Positions 50,170 through 62,158 of a stretch of DNA of 64,000 nt are shown here, in pieces (within the stretch, counting starts at the first letter, position 1; every line of letters starts with the position of its first letter). Source of the stretch: Amphirosellinia nigrospora (taxonomy: Eukaryota > Ascomycota > Sordariomycetes > Xylariales > Xylariaceae). The stretch spans positions 9,248,193 to 9,312,192 of the forward strand of contig SCHM01000001.1 of the NCBI GenBank assembly GCA_004123355.1, written 5' to 3'. The notes beneath the pieces were generated by a model that saw only the letters and a list, made by a program, of their open reading frames with translations, was not told the origin of the DNA and ran no database searches. The position numbers were made by a program, and so were the translations under genes.

Positions 50170-51308
50170 ATGTCTCGAAAGCCTATCACCAACGGCTCGA
50201 CCGTCGTGAGGCTCCCCACGGGCCCGACAACCGCGCTCCCGTCCGATATCTGCCCCGTATGCAAGCGTGTGCGCTACCTCAACACCGACATGGAGTTTCT
50301 GATCAACCCGGAGTGCTACCACCCCATGTGCAGCAACTGCGTGACCAACATCTTCAAGTCGGGGCCGCGCAGTGCCCCTACGCTACTTGCATCAAGACAT
50401 TACGGCACCGAGGCTTCCGGTCCGCCTTCTTTGGCGACCTGGCCGTGGAACGCGAGGTTGACATCCGCCGCCGGGTGGCCGCTGCCTACAATATGGTCGA
50501 GGACGACTTCGAGACCCTGCGCGACTACAACAACTATCTACAGAATGTCGAAGACCTGACATTCGACCTGATCTCTGGTGCCGACGATGACCGACGCGCT
50601 GCCGAGCAGAAGCTGCTAAATCGTGAGCAGGAGTTCCGCGACGAGATCGAGCGAAACAAGCGTCGTGGCCGCGAGGCCGAGCTCTCCCGCCAGAAGCGCG
50701 ACGCAGCGGAAGCCGAGGCCGCCCGGCAACGCCGACTGGAGGAGCAGCGGGAGGATGCCCGCGCCCGTGCCGAGGAGGCTAGTATCAACGCCGAAGTCAT
50801 GGAGGCCCTAGCACGCGGAGAGCAGGGGTCAGCCGCCGAGATCCAAGCGCGCATCGTAGCGCAGAACCGGGCGCGCGTTGCGGCCATCTCTGGTGCGCAC
50901 TTCACAAGTCTTCTAGACTCTGGAGCGCCCAGCGGGAACAGCAACACGCTGTCGATCCGCGGGCTCAAGACCAAGAAGATCTCGGAGGAAGAGGAGGACC
51001 TCAGCAAACCATACGATCCCTTCGCGGGACTCGGACCAGCCCTGCAACCCTCGCGCTACGAGCTCCGCGAGCCGTATCCGAACCCCTGGCTTGATGCCGC
51101 TCGCACCAATGATGACCATCGCGTCCCTGGATATAGCATTTCCGAGTACGTCACGCGCGCCATGTTCGATGCGTTTGCTGGTCTGGGCGTCAATATCGCC
51201 GATGAGCGGAAGGATTCTGCACGCGGCCCTGGCACGTTGGTGGCGGCTGAGGCGGCCGCTGCCAATCGTACATCGGGACGTGTGAATGTTGACGATGTAT
51301 TTGGATGA
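50170..51308 (+). CDS. TFB3: TFIIH/CAK assembly factor (MAT1 homologue)
   Basis: RING-finger subunit that joins the CDK-activating kinase to core TFIIH in transcription and repair. The RING reads CPVCKRVRYLNTDMEFLINP, CYHPMCSNCVTNIFKSGP and CPYATC, with the following LRHRGFR; GDLAVEREVDIRRRVAAAYN is the conserved helix after it. A long charged coiled coil (about residues 135-245) and the CAK-binding C-terminus (YDPFAGLG, PNPWLDAAR, YSISEYVTRAMFDAFAGLGVNI) follow. There is no intron. The frame slips inside the RING at 50361-50366 (one C short in GGGGCC), so the two overlapping frames are one gene of about 378 residues. Confidence 0.9.
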
Positions 51309-52433
51309 AAGCTGCTGAGGCATCCATTCTACTATCAGCAACTTACAATATGTGGCGGCATTCTTCGCTGTTGTCAAGGCTTATGATCCGGCGTACGGCA
51401 GAAAAGCTCACAGGCCTTATTCAGTATAACGATTCTATGAACACCACCAACAGCCATCAACATACCATCTTGTTCACGGAGACAAGTATGTAATCAGAAC
51501 TAAAATAATGCGTGGAAAGAACAGCTTACACCTCTCACTTGGCCACCGACGCCTTCATCACCGCGACCATCAATGCATAGCGCCGGCGTTTCATGTTTAT
51601 TTTTTTGCTCTTTCTCCCAAGCACAGACCGACGCTCTAGGATTAGAGGACAGGAGCAGGACTACTCTCTCTGGGTGACACGAACGGGAATATAAAGGATT
51701 CATTTTATGGCGCGGGGCATCGGAAAACTATACTAAAGCATAGAATCACCAAGTCACGGAGATGTACAAAATCATGTATCAGACCTGAATAGGCAAAAGA
51801 TAGCTAGACACGAACTGTTACGTTCGTTAGGGAGGTGGATACATGAATGATATATTGGTGAAAGACGGAAAGAGAGAATCCAGGCTGGTTTCATCTAATC
51901 TATAAATACCGAGTTAACGAAACGAAATAAAATGAAATGAGAATCAAGACAATTACATAATGTATCCATTCATTCATTTGCTGATTTACCATCTTACAAA
52001 ACACACCATGAAGCACATGAACCCACAGTCCAATCAAATCAGAGGATCGATTCCGTTCATTTATATCTACCGCGAACGCCTGCTCGCGACGTTTTCGTAG
52101 CAAAGCAGTAGCGCAGGTATTGCATCTATTTACCTGACCTGGCCCGACTTGATTCGGCCAAAAGCCCTCGACGACTATAGAGTTACATGTGGCCGAGCGT
52201 GACTGAGCAGCAAAAAAAGAAAACGCCACGCATCCTAGGAGGAAGAAAGCCACAAGAGGGCAAGAAAAAAAAGACCAATTCCTCCCATGAGCAGAAACTG
52301 CCTTCAAGAATGACACGAGAAATAAACGCCCTTCCATGCTTGCATCTTACAAGACGTCGTGATTCCTACAACGGTTCTTATCCTCTAGTTGAAAAGTTCT
52401 CGAGCGTGAGACGGAGTAGTGACCAGCTGGTCG
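51309..52433. other. Intergenic between convergent genes
   Basis: 3' regions of TFB3 and the AP180-like gene. No coding signal. A-rich runs lie near 52206-52275. Confidence 0.5.
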
Positions 52434-54581
52434 CTACTGCTGTTGCTGCCACGGCGTTTGTTGTGTTGGCCTGGGGAAGATGGGTTGTGTTGGCAGCTGG
52501 TCCAGGCCGCCACCGATAGGCATCTGGTTATGCTGCCATCCCATCCCGTTTGGTGGTTGACGAAGGCGCCCTGTCGGAACGGGTTGGTAGCCCCGGTGGC
52601 TTGTGGTGCGATACCCCACTCGTCTGCGGCTGTTGCTGCTGTGTTTGGGCGCCCGCAGGTGGAAAGTTTTTGGCGAACGGGTTAGTACCGGTCGGCGCAG
52701 GCTGTAGCGCTGCTGGTGACTGAGTGGGCGGTGGCGACTGGAAGGGCGAATTAGATTGGGGCTGGCAAATGGCGGCGCAGCTTGTGGCGATGATCTGGCA
52801 AAAGGATTTGTAGGTTGACGGGTGAGAGCACTCGGCGGCTGGATCTGAGGGCTCGTTGGCGTGGGAAATGTGTTTGGACCGGCCCCATTAGCAGGCATAC
52901 CGGTCTGGTTGGCCATCATCATCGATGCCCTGAATGGGTTTGTCGTCTGTTGGCCTGTTTGCATGGGGGGCGAGAGAGTCCCTGTAGGGAAAGTTGCAAC
53001 AGCATCTTGTGGTATTGAGCCTAGGCCATTAGGATTAAAGCTTAGCTGTGGCGTATAACCACCAAAGCCGCCAGCGCCTGTAAAGTTAGGCTGCATTTGG
53101 ATGGGCATTTGAATGGGCATTTGGGGGCCATTTGTTGTGGAACTGGAAACCCAGTAGATTTGGTTGTTGGAATGAGTTATTATTCGGATACCCTGTGGCC
53201 TGGGGTACGAAACCATTGCTTTGAAGTTGGGCAGGTTGTTGCATTCCGATGGCCAGGGTTACCAGTATTCATCAACGGCATTTGGACTTGTTGCTGAGGT
53301 GGCTGAGGATTGGGCTGGGTGCTCATCGTGGTCTGATTCTGCTCTATCGAATCGAAGAAATCGATGAGATCGGGGTCGGGACCCTTGGTGGCCTGAGGTT
53401 GCTTCGGAGCGGATGTAGACGATACATTCGGTGCAGAGAAAAGCCTGACGGCTTCTGCTTTGGCCTCTGACATGCCCGTACTCTTTTCTCCTTTCGAAAG
53501 ACCACCCTTCTTTTTTGCTTGCTGCTCAGCAATATACTGCCTCCTATTTATCTCAAAATCGGGATCGTTAAGATAATCTTCGAGCTGCCGCCGTAGATTG
53601 ACCGGGGCGTGTTTCAACTTAGGAACCTCGACCCTCGTATGAGGTTCCCATTGTCGCGCCACAGTCAGATACTGTACAACGGCATCTGTAGTTTTAGTGA
53701 AGTGACGGTAGATGTCCATAGCCCGCTCCGCATCCACCTTTGACATCTCGAAGAAGTGTCCTGGGAATTATCAGTCTCGATATAAGAAAGGGGCACGACA
53801 GCTGTCAGGCTTACCTAGCATATTAATCATGCCTTGGTTGAGTACCTGGAATAAGCTTAGGAGATCAAGAACCAGAAGCCTAAATACGGTAATAGTAATC
53901 TCGTTTTCAGGTTCGTCCAAGACCTTTCTGCAGATTAGTCATTTCGTCGTGTCAAAAACCTGCGCCGTATGCACATACATCACATTTCAGTAAAGCACTT
54001 AGTTGACGCTGAACTGATTCGGTTTCGCGCAGGAGCCCTTTTCGACCGAGAGACTCTCAAGCCGTGTCTCCTTCGCACGCACCCAGTCTATCTTAGTATC
54101 TTTGTAAGCGCGTACTCGCTCAGCCAGGTAGGAGGCATAGTGCCGTATATTCCGACCCTGTATCTGCGCTACAGTAGAAAAACATCAGCCCAAGATGTTT
54201 CGTGGTTAAAGGAGGACGGACGGACCATCGGTGAAGGAGCTAATGGCCAACTGGTTACGGTTTCTAGCCAGGTACGATAATGTGGCATCGGGTGAGCCCT
54301 CTCGGATCATCAAGTGCACTGTGATCAAACTCTTGAAGACGACGGTCCATGTCGAGTCTCGAAGCCGGTTTTGCAATGCGCGAAAAACTTCACCAACACC
54401 AGCTTCGCCCGCGTGCGTAGCTACCAGGATGTGCTCGATATACTTCGTCTTCGGGGGGGCAGCCTACAGTAGCCAGTTCGGTCAGTGCTGATAACGGATC
54501 TAACGGGATTGCAATATCACCATTCCGACTTGCCTTGATCTTGGTTGCGCCCTTAACGGACTTCTCAAAGGAGCTCGACAT
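52434..54581 (-). CDS. AP180/CALM-type clathrin adaptor with ANTH domain
   Basis: Endocytic adaptor that binds PI(4,5)P2 through its ANTH domain and clathrin/EH proteins through its tail, like yeast Yap1801/1802. It starts MSSSFEKSVKGATKIK; a GC-AG intron (54464-54533, donor GCAAGT) then joins to AAPPKTKYIEHILVATHAG, VVFKSLITVHLMIREGSPD and, after an intron at 54169-54225, GRNIRHYASYLAERV. Further introns lie near 53917-53967 and 53762-53817. The ANTH end includes MLGHFFEMSKVDAERAMDIY and YLNDPDFEINRRQYI. The C-terminus is Gln/Pro-rich with NPF motifs for EH-domain proteins (TTNPFRAS, PTNPFARS and a third NPFAKNF near 52670). Frame slips occur in the Pro/Gln-rich tail (near 53225 and in 52600-52790) and possibly at the intron near 53960. 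Confidence 0.85.
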
Positions 54582-56246
54582 CTCTTCTCACAAGTTGGGT
54601 GAGAAGGCTTGGATCGGGCGCAAGCGTACGGAAGAGGCAATCAAGGTGATCGGTAATCGGTGATCGGTGTCGTCGGCCGGGTTTCTTCTCACGTGTTACG
54701 CAGACCAGTAATGGCTGGTTGGAGCGATGCGACGTCGTTACGGTAGGACAAGGGGCTACAAGCCACGACTGCGAGAGTGCGACGTTACAGCAACAGGCTC
54801 TCGATAGCCGAGGACAGCGTGCGAATCGTAGTGGATGCCCTGTAAGCCTGAGAGCGATGGTGGGCATCAACGTTAGTCGAGAGGACAAGAGGACGGAGCG
54901 GGAGATTCAGCGCCGTTCCATGGCCGTGTCGGTGATCGTGTCTGGTGGCGCGCGGTGGTCAGGAAGGTGATATGGGCTGCATTAACAATACAATTAATAC
55001 AATTATCTATTCACATGGGCCAGTGAGAATCGGTCGGCGGCACACGGGGGTATCTCGACGAGAGGCCGTCGGTGGTGGTTGTCCGTGTTCGTCGTGACGA
55101 GCGGCGGCCGGCAGGTTTTGGGGAAATTGGGTTGATAGCACGTCGGGCAGATACGTCGTCGGTGGGGCCACTGTGCAGTAGTCCTGTTGCTTGCTGGTAC
55201 ACTGCGATGTACACTACGATTTACACTACGATTTACGGGGGGCCTGTAAGCCGGGGCTAGCCTGAACGGGAAGCTGACGCCATCATCATTGGCTCCTGAC
55301 AATCCAGATGTCTCACAGGGGTAGGACTCTCAACTGGAACTACCTAGGTACCTAATTACCTATAACTACCTCTCAACTCAACTGTCAATGATCTCCAAGC
55401 TCATGTCATAGATTCATAACATAAAACAAGCCCTATCAATCATGTCTTTCTACACGTAAACATCCATAGCAGCCCTGAGGCAGCTGAATAGCCACGTCAA
55501 GCTGTAATCTCTTATGAGCTACACTTGGTACAACTTCTCTTCTCTTAGTCTGTTTTAGGACACGAACCGATGACTCAGCCCCTTCATTCGTACATCTAGA
55601 AATTTCCCTGCTGTTTGGGCCTATCAATGTCCCCCCTTTTGTTGCCATCTAAAGTTCATGAAAGGTCTTATGCAGGGTCATCGATAACGTTTACACACTT
55701 GATCCCTTACTAGAGGGCCTGCTTGTAGCTAAGATGACTTCAAAGGCATAATGTCTCCTCCTCCTAGCTGCTTACCTAATGCCATATGATGCGAATGAGC
55801 GCCTGCCACCCAAATTGCCAATATTCGAAAATCGATCTCTCGCCTAATATTTCGCGTTCTAAAATCGTACATATTCCAGATCTCACACATCAAAGGGACC
55901 ACTATTACCCTGGCGTTATCCTTGTTCTTTGTGGGATGTCTCAAGAGGCAGAGAAATAGTTGAGGCGTAAAGCATTATAGTGGTTAATGATGTCTTCCTT
56001 GTAGATATATTCTACGAAAAGAAGCTAATGACGCGAGGAGGACTGGCTCATGCTCAGGGCGCAGTGTTCAGACTCTCGCATCACACGTCGGAGGCGATCA
56101 AGTTCCGCTATGGCATCATAACGAGTGACGGTCCGTAACCACTAAGGCGATAGAACGGGGCATTCGACGAGAATAGCTTGCTATTTAGGGATTAATATCA
56201 TAGCGACGAAACCCAGTACTTCAGGGCTTGAGGCGACCATCTTAAG
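54582..56246. other. Intergenic, 1.7 kb
   Basis: No gene seen. The first 400 bases are GC-rich and include a direct repeat ACACTACGATTTACACTACGA at about 55208-55231. TACCTAGGTACCTAATTACC lies at about 55345-55364. Confidence 0.45.
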
Positions 56247-56950
56247 ATGTCTCCAACTTTCCCTAGTGAGGAACTTTCCCCGGAAGCCGAAATGCCGCGC
56301 AAATTCCTGGATTTACTTTGGTCTGAACTAGTTGGATTGGTTCTTGATCATCTATCAAAATTAAGGGTCAAAGACTCCGGCGACTGGATATTCGCGCCTC
56401 CCGCATCCAAGAGGTGGTGCGAGCCAGCTATTAATTATACCTACGATATTGGGAGATGGAGAAATAGTTTATTGCTACTGGGAAATCTAGGCGCTGGTAA
56501 AACAGTGTTGGTGTGAGATACACACCAACAGAACAGTAGAGCTACCGAATCCTGACTTCTGGGCTGGAGTAAATATTAATATTCAAGATAATGGAGGCAT
56601 GTCGCCGCTTCACCATGCTGCCCCCGGCTGCCATACGAATGTCGTGAAATATGATATTTTAAGATATTCAGTCCCAACCATCTTGACAAAGTTGGGCAGA
56701 TTCCATTTTACTGCGCATGCGAAAGCGGTAGCGATACAATTGCCTCGCTGCTCTATCCCATGCGGCAGCTGGGGGCCATGTGAATTGTTGTGGCTGCTCC
56801 CCTGATCCACGGCGGAGTAGACCACAATATTCAAGATGTTGAAGGGAAGACAACCCTTATCTATGCTGCAGAGCGCGGCCATAATAGTTTAGTGGTGGTG
56901 CTCGCTTCCCTAGATAGTCATAGTTCGGCAATAGCACCGCAGCCGTTTTC
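56247..56950 (+). pseudogene. NACHT-ankyrin (fungal NLR-like) remnant
   Basis: A first frame (ATG 56247, 89 codons) ends in a P-loop context, RNSLLLLGNLGAGKTVLV, preceded by DHLSKLRVKDSGDWIF and SKRWCEPA, the typical lead-in to the NTPase of fungal STAND/NLR proteins. It stops at once after the P-loop. Within 100 bases another frame gives ankyrin-type sequence (NIQDNGGMSPLHHAAPGCH), and a third gives NIQDVEGKTTLIYAAERGHNSLVVVLA. The rest of the NTPase domain is absent, so most of the gene is lost and what remains is split over frames. This is a decayed member of the NLR-like family used in fungal self/non-self recognition, not a simple sequencing-error case. Confidence 0.7.
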
Positions 56951-57464
56951 TAGTGAGCTATATTAGCGATTCTATAGGCAAACCGAGAATCTCGATGTCG
57001 AGAACCGATATACTATTCGGAGCAAAATAGGAGTTCGGACGCGATGGAGTGAATTCTAGCATCAAGACTCAACCTAAGACCAACTGTCAACATCGAATCA
57101 GCGAGAATATTTCAGACGGGAGAGCGTCAGGCCGAGGAGAAACTTCATCATTAATCTAGAGGCCGTGCGTTCTCACCGCAATCTTTTCCCATTCACCAAT
57201 TCGCCCTTAAAACTTTTGGGGGGGGGGGGGGGGGGGGGAGCTAAAGCGAGAAGACCCAGGGGGTACATATCTACAGATGCCAATGATTCAGTACCTTCGT
57301 TGTCTTGAAGTTGAGTTAGATTCTTCGTTCACACGGACGCCTTACAGTTGCAGGGCTGAATACGGTTTAAGCTACATGGTGCTGGTTGCTAGAACTGGAC
57401 AGTCCCCAGAATTCTAAACTATCTCTCTGTATAGATAATAATTCTTGCCAAACAGATCCGTCGA
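56951..57464. other. Intergenic with a 21-base G run
   Basis: No gene. It holds an uninterrupted poly-G of 21 bases (57218-57238). The zone may include further decayed NLR sequence, but none can be read. Confidence 0.45.
57218..57238 (+). repeat. Poly-G homopolymer (21 bases)
   Basis: Twenty-one consecutive G, directly visible. It could form a G-quadruplex, or its length may be an assembly estimate. Confidence 0.9.
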
Positions 57465-57809
57465 TTAAACGGCGAAGTGCTCCGGGTCTTCCCTCAGCGT
57501 GGCCAGCGTCCACTCGAGCGGGATATGTAACCCGTCGTCACTACTATTCCGTACGTAGATTCTGCCGTCGTAAAACGTCAGGAATCCCTTGCTGGGTGCC
57601 TTGAGCGTCACCGTTGATTGGCTGCCGCATAGCTTGTCCGCTTCTAGCATCGATAGCAAGTGCTCCGGTGGGAGCTGAGGCTTTTCATCGTGATCTTGAA
57701 AGATTCTGTCGACGAAATCGAGTGGGTGGCCTAGTGCTTTTGGCTCCGGCTTACTGCCAAGAAGGGGGGAGGGGGAGGCGAGTGAGGCTAACAAAACTTG
57801 AGTTTTCAT
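57465..57809 (-). CDS. Small hypothetical protein, possibly secreted
   Basis: 114 residues. The first 20 (MKTQVLLASLASPSPLLGSK) could be a weak signal peptide; the rest is mixed alpha/beta in composition (LDFVDRIFQDHDEKPQ, GFLTFYDGRIYVRNSSDDG, LEWTLATLREDPEHF). There is one Cys, so it is not a classic Cys-rich effector. Codon use and composition look coding. The tail pattern (FLTFYDGRIYVRN...PLEWTLATLREDP) could belong to a family I do not recognise. It lies in an accessory stretch next to the NLR remnant. Confidence 0.5.
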   Translation of the reverse strand: MKTQVLLASLASPSPLLGSKPEPKALGHPLDFVDRIFQDHDEKPQLPPEHLLSMLEADKLCGSQSTVTLKAPSKGFLTFYDGRIYVRNSSDDGLHIPLEWTLATLREDPEHFAV

Positions 57810-59872
57810 CTTAGAACGAGTGAATCACTGAACTTAAGGTTGAGTCCAGCCGATTAAAGTTGAGGCATCTAAGGAAAGAAACGTGACTTTTATATCTCCC
57901 ATACACCAGTCGATGTGATAGTCTAGCTCCCTCGTCTCATCCACGCTACTAGGGCATGACAATTCCTCACTCTCGAAAAGAAGAGTGTTCCTCTCCGATG
58001 CATTTCCTATAACTTCAAATAGTTAGGCTAACGTACTCTGATGTGTATATTTTCGCAACCATGGCAATACTGGCATGCCGTAGCAGACTACTAACATGGA
58101 AATTCAGCATATTGACTCGTCAATGGCTAACATTTGATAAAACACCATTGATGATCAGCAGCGAGAAACGCCAGCCGCAAGTTGCGATACCTACCCACGT
58201 CGTCCTGTACCCACCCAGGCCTCGAGACGGGTTACTGCAGCACAACCATATTCTAGGCTGTTACCAAATTAGCAAACTACGCTACTATCTTTCTCCCATA
58301 CGTGCCAGTTTATGCTGTCATCTTGCCGGATATGGACGCATCGCAGACTCCACTTGCTTAGGTAGTTTGGCGCATTAGTGGAGATACCAAACTTCTGAGC
58401 TTGGACTACCGAACAAACGATGACGCGCATCTTACCTTTGCAGTTGTAACTACCTATTTAGTACGGTAGAATTTAAGGAGACAGCATTCACATATAATGT
58501 TATTAGTAGGAATTCATAGGTAATCAAGAAATCAGAAAGACACCAATTTGCGCAGCGCCAAAGACATGCACGCCTAAACAACTAGATACATTTACAAGAC
58601 TCATCTAAAGTGAGTCTCTAACGGATAGCTATAGATACTAGTACAATAGTCATACTATACCAACAATTAGTGAGAAGAGCATTGTTGCCTCTATCTACCC
58701 AACCTAAGATATACTTCATCCGGCGAGAGGCAAGCTGATGTGCCACACTTGAGGCTTTAGCTAGTTGCCAAGATGGTGATCATATCATGTGCCGATACCT
58801 TGGATGAGAATTAGCGACCGTCGCATACCACCACCAAATGTCGATCGTCTATCCCCATAGCTGATATTGGATATCGTCGTCACATCTTCCAGTGTTCAAA
58901 TGTTTTTCAGAGTTGCCTTCTCGCGTCCGATGATAAACAAGGTCCGGGTGTGTCGAACGCTTATATCATGATTCCGGCCCTCTCGTTACAGCAGAACCAC
59001 TTGAGCCTCCGAAGAGGAGAGTTCTACAGCTCCGAGAAGCGGAACACATCATACTATACACGCAGCTTTCATCATCTGCGAGATAGAGCAAGGTTAGTAA
59101 CCAATCCATTGAATTGAATAGGAAGCGGTCGGGCGGGCGGGTGTCGTTCGGGACTCACATTTATTTGAATTGGAAGGATGAAGAAGAAAGGAAAGAAAAA
59201 ATCCGAAGCCCCACCAACCAGAAGCAAAGATATACGGAGGTCTGTGCCAAAATTGACGATCATCCTTGGCAATGGTGTAAAGTGCAAATAGGGGAGCTTA
59301 TATACGGTGTGACGGCTTGGCAAGCAGTGTTTCGGGCCGGCAGTAGTCTATAAAGTCATAGACCACTAACTACGCTATACCGTTAGTACAGATGGGGCAT
59401 ATCAATCGCTAGCTAGAGCGGAGTTCAGGGCTTAGCCTAGTAGGGTAGATACCTAGCCAGCTGTCTGTTGAGACTGTCGGGCTGTAAGCGGCCCGATGAA
59501 CTGGTTGCCAAGCCGTTACACCGTATATAAGCTCCCCTATTTGCACTTTACACCATTGCCAAGGATGATCGTCAATTTTGGCACAGACCTCCGTACAAGG
59601 CATAGCTAACTAGTCTAGCAGGATAAGATAAGCGCAGCTGTGGGGCAGGTGGCTGACGGGGCGTCGACATGGACAATCGGATGTTCAACAATGATGGACT
59701 TCAATGATGGACTTTTGCATCAAACACAAACAGCGAACTTGAACACGCGGGGGTTGGGTTCTGGAACCAAAAGAAACCAAAACACACTTCACAATGTGTT
59801 TAAATTCATAGATAATCGAAATGATAAGAGCACCCATAAACCCTCTTCTGAGGGCCGCCTCGAGATCGTCAG
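57810..59872. other. Intergenic with a hairpin element
   Basis: About 2 kb without a supportable gene. The notable content is the inverted-repeat element at 59235-59593. The last 280 bases are the probable MSD1 promoter and leader. Confidence 0.5.
59235..59593. mobile_element. MITE-like hairpin element, TA-flanked
   Basis: Two 105-bp arms in inverted orientation (59235-59339 and 59489-59593). The outer 76 bases are identical and the remaining 29 differ at only about five positions. The arms start CGGAGGTCTGTGCC and each is preceded by TA (59233-59234 and 59594-59595), which fits a Tc1/mariner-type target duplication. The 149-base centre encodes nothing. Two mirrored open frames in the arms are by-products. 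It is best read as a non-autonomous DNA transposon (MITE or foldback). The near-identical arms imply a recent origin or ongoing correction. Confidence 0.75.
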
Positions 59873-62158
59873 ATGCAGCCACGCGTCACTCCGGACACTC
59901 CAACCTCAATCTCATACCTTCACCTCAAGACTAAACCCAAACCCAAAACCACCACTAGAACCGGCACCGAAACCGGAACCGGAAGATCAGGCGCCAGAGT
60001 ATACGGCGACGTCCCTATTCAAGAGCAACGACCCCTTCGATGCTTTCAAGGATTCACGTAAGCTGCAGAGCACCCGTTTCCTCTAGCATAACGAAACTGA
60101 AGAATCCTATCCATCTAGTCAAAATTTCTGATTTCAAGCCCCAATATACCTTTTTGGTAGGCCAGCACGTCGTTTTCTATGGCTTCATTGGGAAACGGCG
60201 AGACCAGGGCGCAAATCTGAGCTTTTGCCATTTCAAAACCTCTCATTACGATCCTGACCTTCAAATCGTGTCTAGTTGGAGGAGGAAAACTCGCGGGCAC
60301 ATACGGCCCACCTCAGCCTGAAGTCGGTACCGGCATACAGCCCCGTCCACGGTATTATAAGGCACACGTAAAGCCGTTACTACGATGCCTCATTTGAGGC
60401 GTAGTGAAAATGACGAACCTGACGCCGCATACGACATACGGTTGACGGCCATCCAGTGTCTAAACGCATTCCCCAAGGACATCGTTGTCTCCAAAGATGC
60501 TGTATGGCCACTCAAATCACGCCATCTGCAGATGAGATTCGATCCTTTTCTAATCGAGCGATTGAGGCTCCGCAGCGAAGTAGCCGCGGTCCTCAGGCAA
60601 GAACTGTCCAACGCTCGGCATTTCATCGAAGTGGAAACCCCGATACTATTCAAGTCGACCCCGGAAGGTGCTCGAGAGTTCTTGGTGCCAACCCGACGGA
60701 AAGGCCTTGCATACGCACTACCACAGAGTCCGCAGCAATACAAGCAGATTCTCATGGCTGGTGGCGTTAGAAGGTATTTTCAATTCGCCAAATGCTTCCG
60801 AGACGAAGACCATCGCGCTGACCGACAACCCGAATTCACCCAGGTTGGTGTTTCTTGCCTGTCTATCTCCCCGTATTATACTTACTAAGTAGGAGTAGCT
60901 CGATATCGAAATGGCTTTCGCCAATGGACGAGATGTAAGGACGATAGTTTGCTGTTTGCGCTCCGTCAGTCACTTTTTATACGATCAAGTTCTGCAGAAT
61001 AAATTCAACGCCATTAGATCCGTGGGCTGGGGACTTCCAATCCTCGAGAAAAACCCTGCGAAAATAAGCTACCGCCAGGCTATGGTTCAGTTTGGTACCG
61101 ATAAACCAGATCTCCGGATGAAAGCTCCACATGTATCAACTGTAAGTCTATTGTCTCCAACGTGTTAAGAAGGCCTGAGTTAACGAAGAGAAGATACTCC
61201 ATGTAAAGGGGCATATCTCTCCGTTTTTCAAGACCACGATCTCCAACATTCAAAACCCCATTGTAGAGGCCTGCAAATTTCGGTTTGAGTGCCCGCCTGA
61301 AGAGTCCGCCAAATTTATCAAGGAATTTTTCGATACGCTTCCGAATACCCCCACAAATCATCTGATCGTAACAGCACGCCAGGCGTCTTAATCTTTGATG
61401 AAACAAAGCCACTCCAAGGCTTATTACCCCTTGGCCAGCAAGCAGCAGGCAGTCTCGCTACATTCAACAACAGGAATTGGGCTCGATGTGTGCATGGCGA
61501 TGTGATGATTTTCTATGCACGGGAAGACAAGCAAATCACAGGAGCCGTGACGGAACTTGGCAGACTCCGAAAGTTGATATATGACGCCGCCGTAGATAGG
61601 GGTTTATTACCCCAAGATGATTCATTCAACTTCATCTGGGTGACGGACTTCCCATTATTCTCTCCGAACGAAGACGATCCAGGACAAGGCGGTTCGGCAG
61701 GTTTCTCCGCTACACACCACCCTTTTACCTCGCCTCTTTCGCCAGAGGATCTCGACCTTTGCAAAACGGACCCTCTCCGGGCTCTAAGCGACACGTACGA
61801 CCTCGTGCTCAACGGCGTTGAGATTGGCGGCGGAAGCCGACGTATCCACGTTGCCGAGGTGCAGGAGTACATCATGCGCGACGTCCTGAAGATGACCGAC
61901 GAGGGCGTCGGCCAGTTCTCTCATCTACTCGAGGCGCTCAGGGCCGGATGTCCGCCCCACGCCGGATTCGCGTTCGGCTTCGATCGGTTCATGTCTATCA
62001 TCTGTGGCGTCCCTTCCGTGAGGGACGTCATCGCGTTCCCTAAGAATAACAAAGGAGCGGATCAGCTCGTGGGCAGCCCGTCCAAGATCACAGAGGCTCA
62101 GAAGAAGACCTATCATCTCTTCACCGAGCCCGAGTCGGACACCGCCGCCCCTGCGTGA
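59873..62158 (+). CDS. MSD1: Mitochondrial aspartyl-tRNA synthetase (class II)
   Basis: Charges mitochondrial tRNA-Asp. The true start is unsure: ATG 59873 is the best placed, and the basic, Ser/Thr/Leu-rich sequence after it ([19 protein letters not shown] in an adjoining frame) resembles a mitochondrial presequence. The anticodon-binding OB fold follows ([36 protein letters not shown]). The class II core has motif 1 ([20 protein letters not shown]), motif 2 ([20 protein letters not shown]), [12 protein letters not shown] and motif 3 ([12 protein letters not shown]). Introns: 60844-60898, and one starting at 61142 (GTAAGT). Frame slips occur near 60060, 60280-60460, and at 61372 before [13 protein letters not shown]; the last exon (61373-62158) is clean. 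Length is about 690 residues, usual for fungi. Confidence 0.88.

Noticed and set aside
59114-59603. Two mirrored frames sharing CAKIDDHPWQWCKVQIG
   Set aside because: They are the two arms of the inverted-repeat element read on opposite strands, so the shared peptide reflects the repeat, not a gene family.
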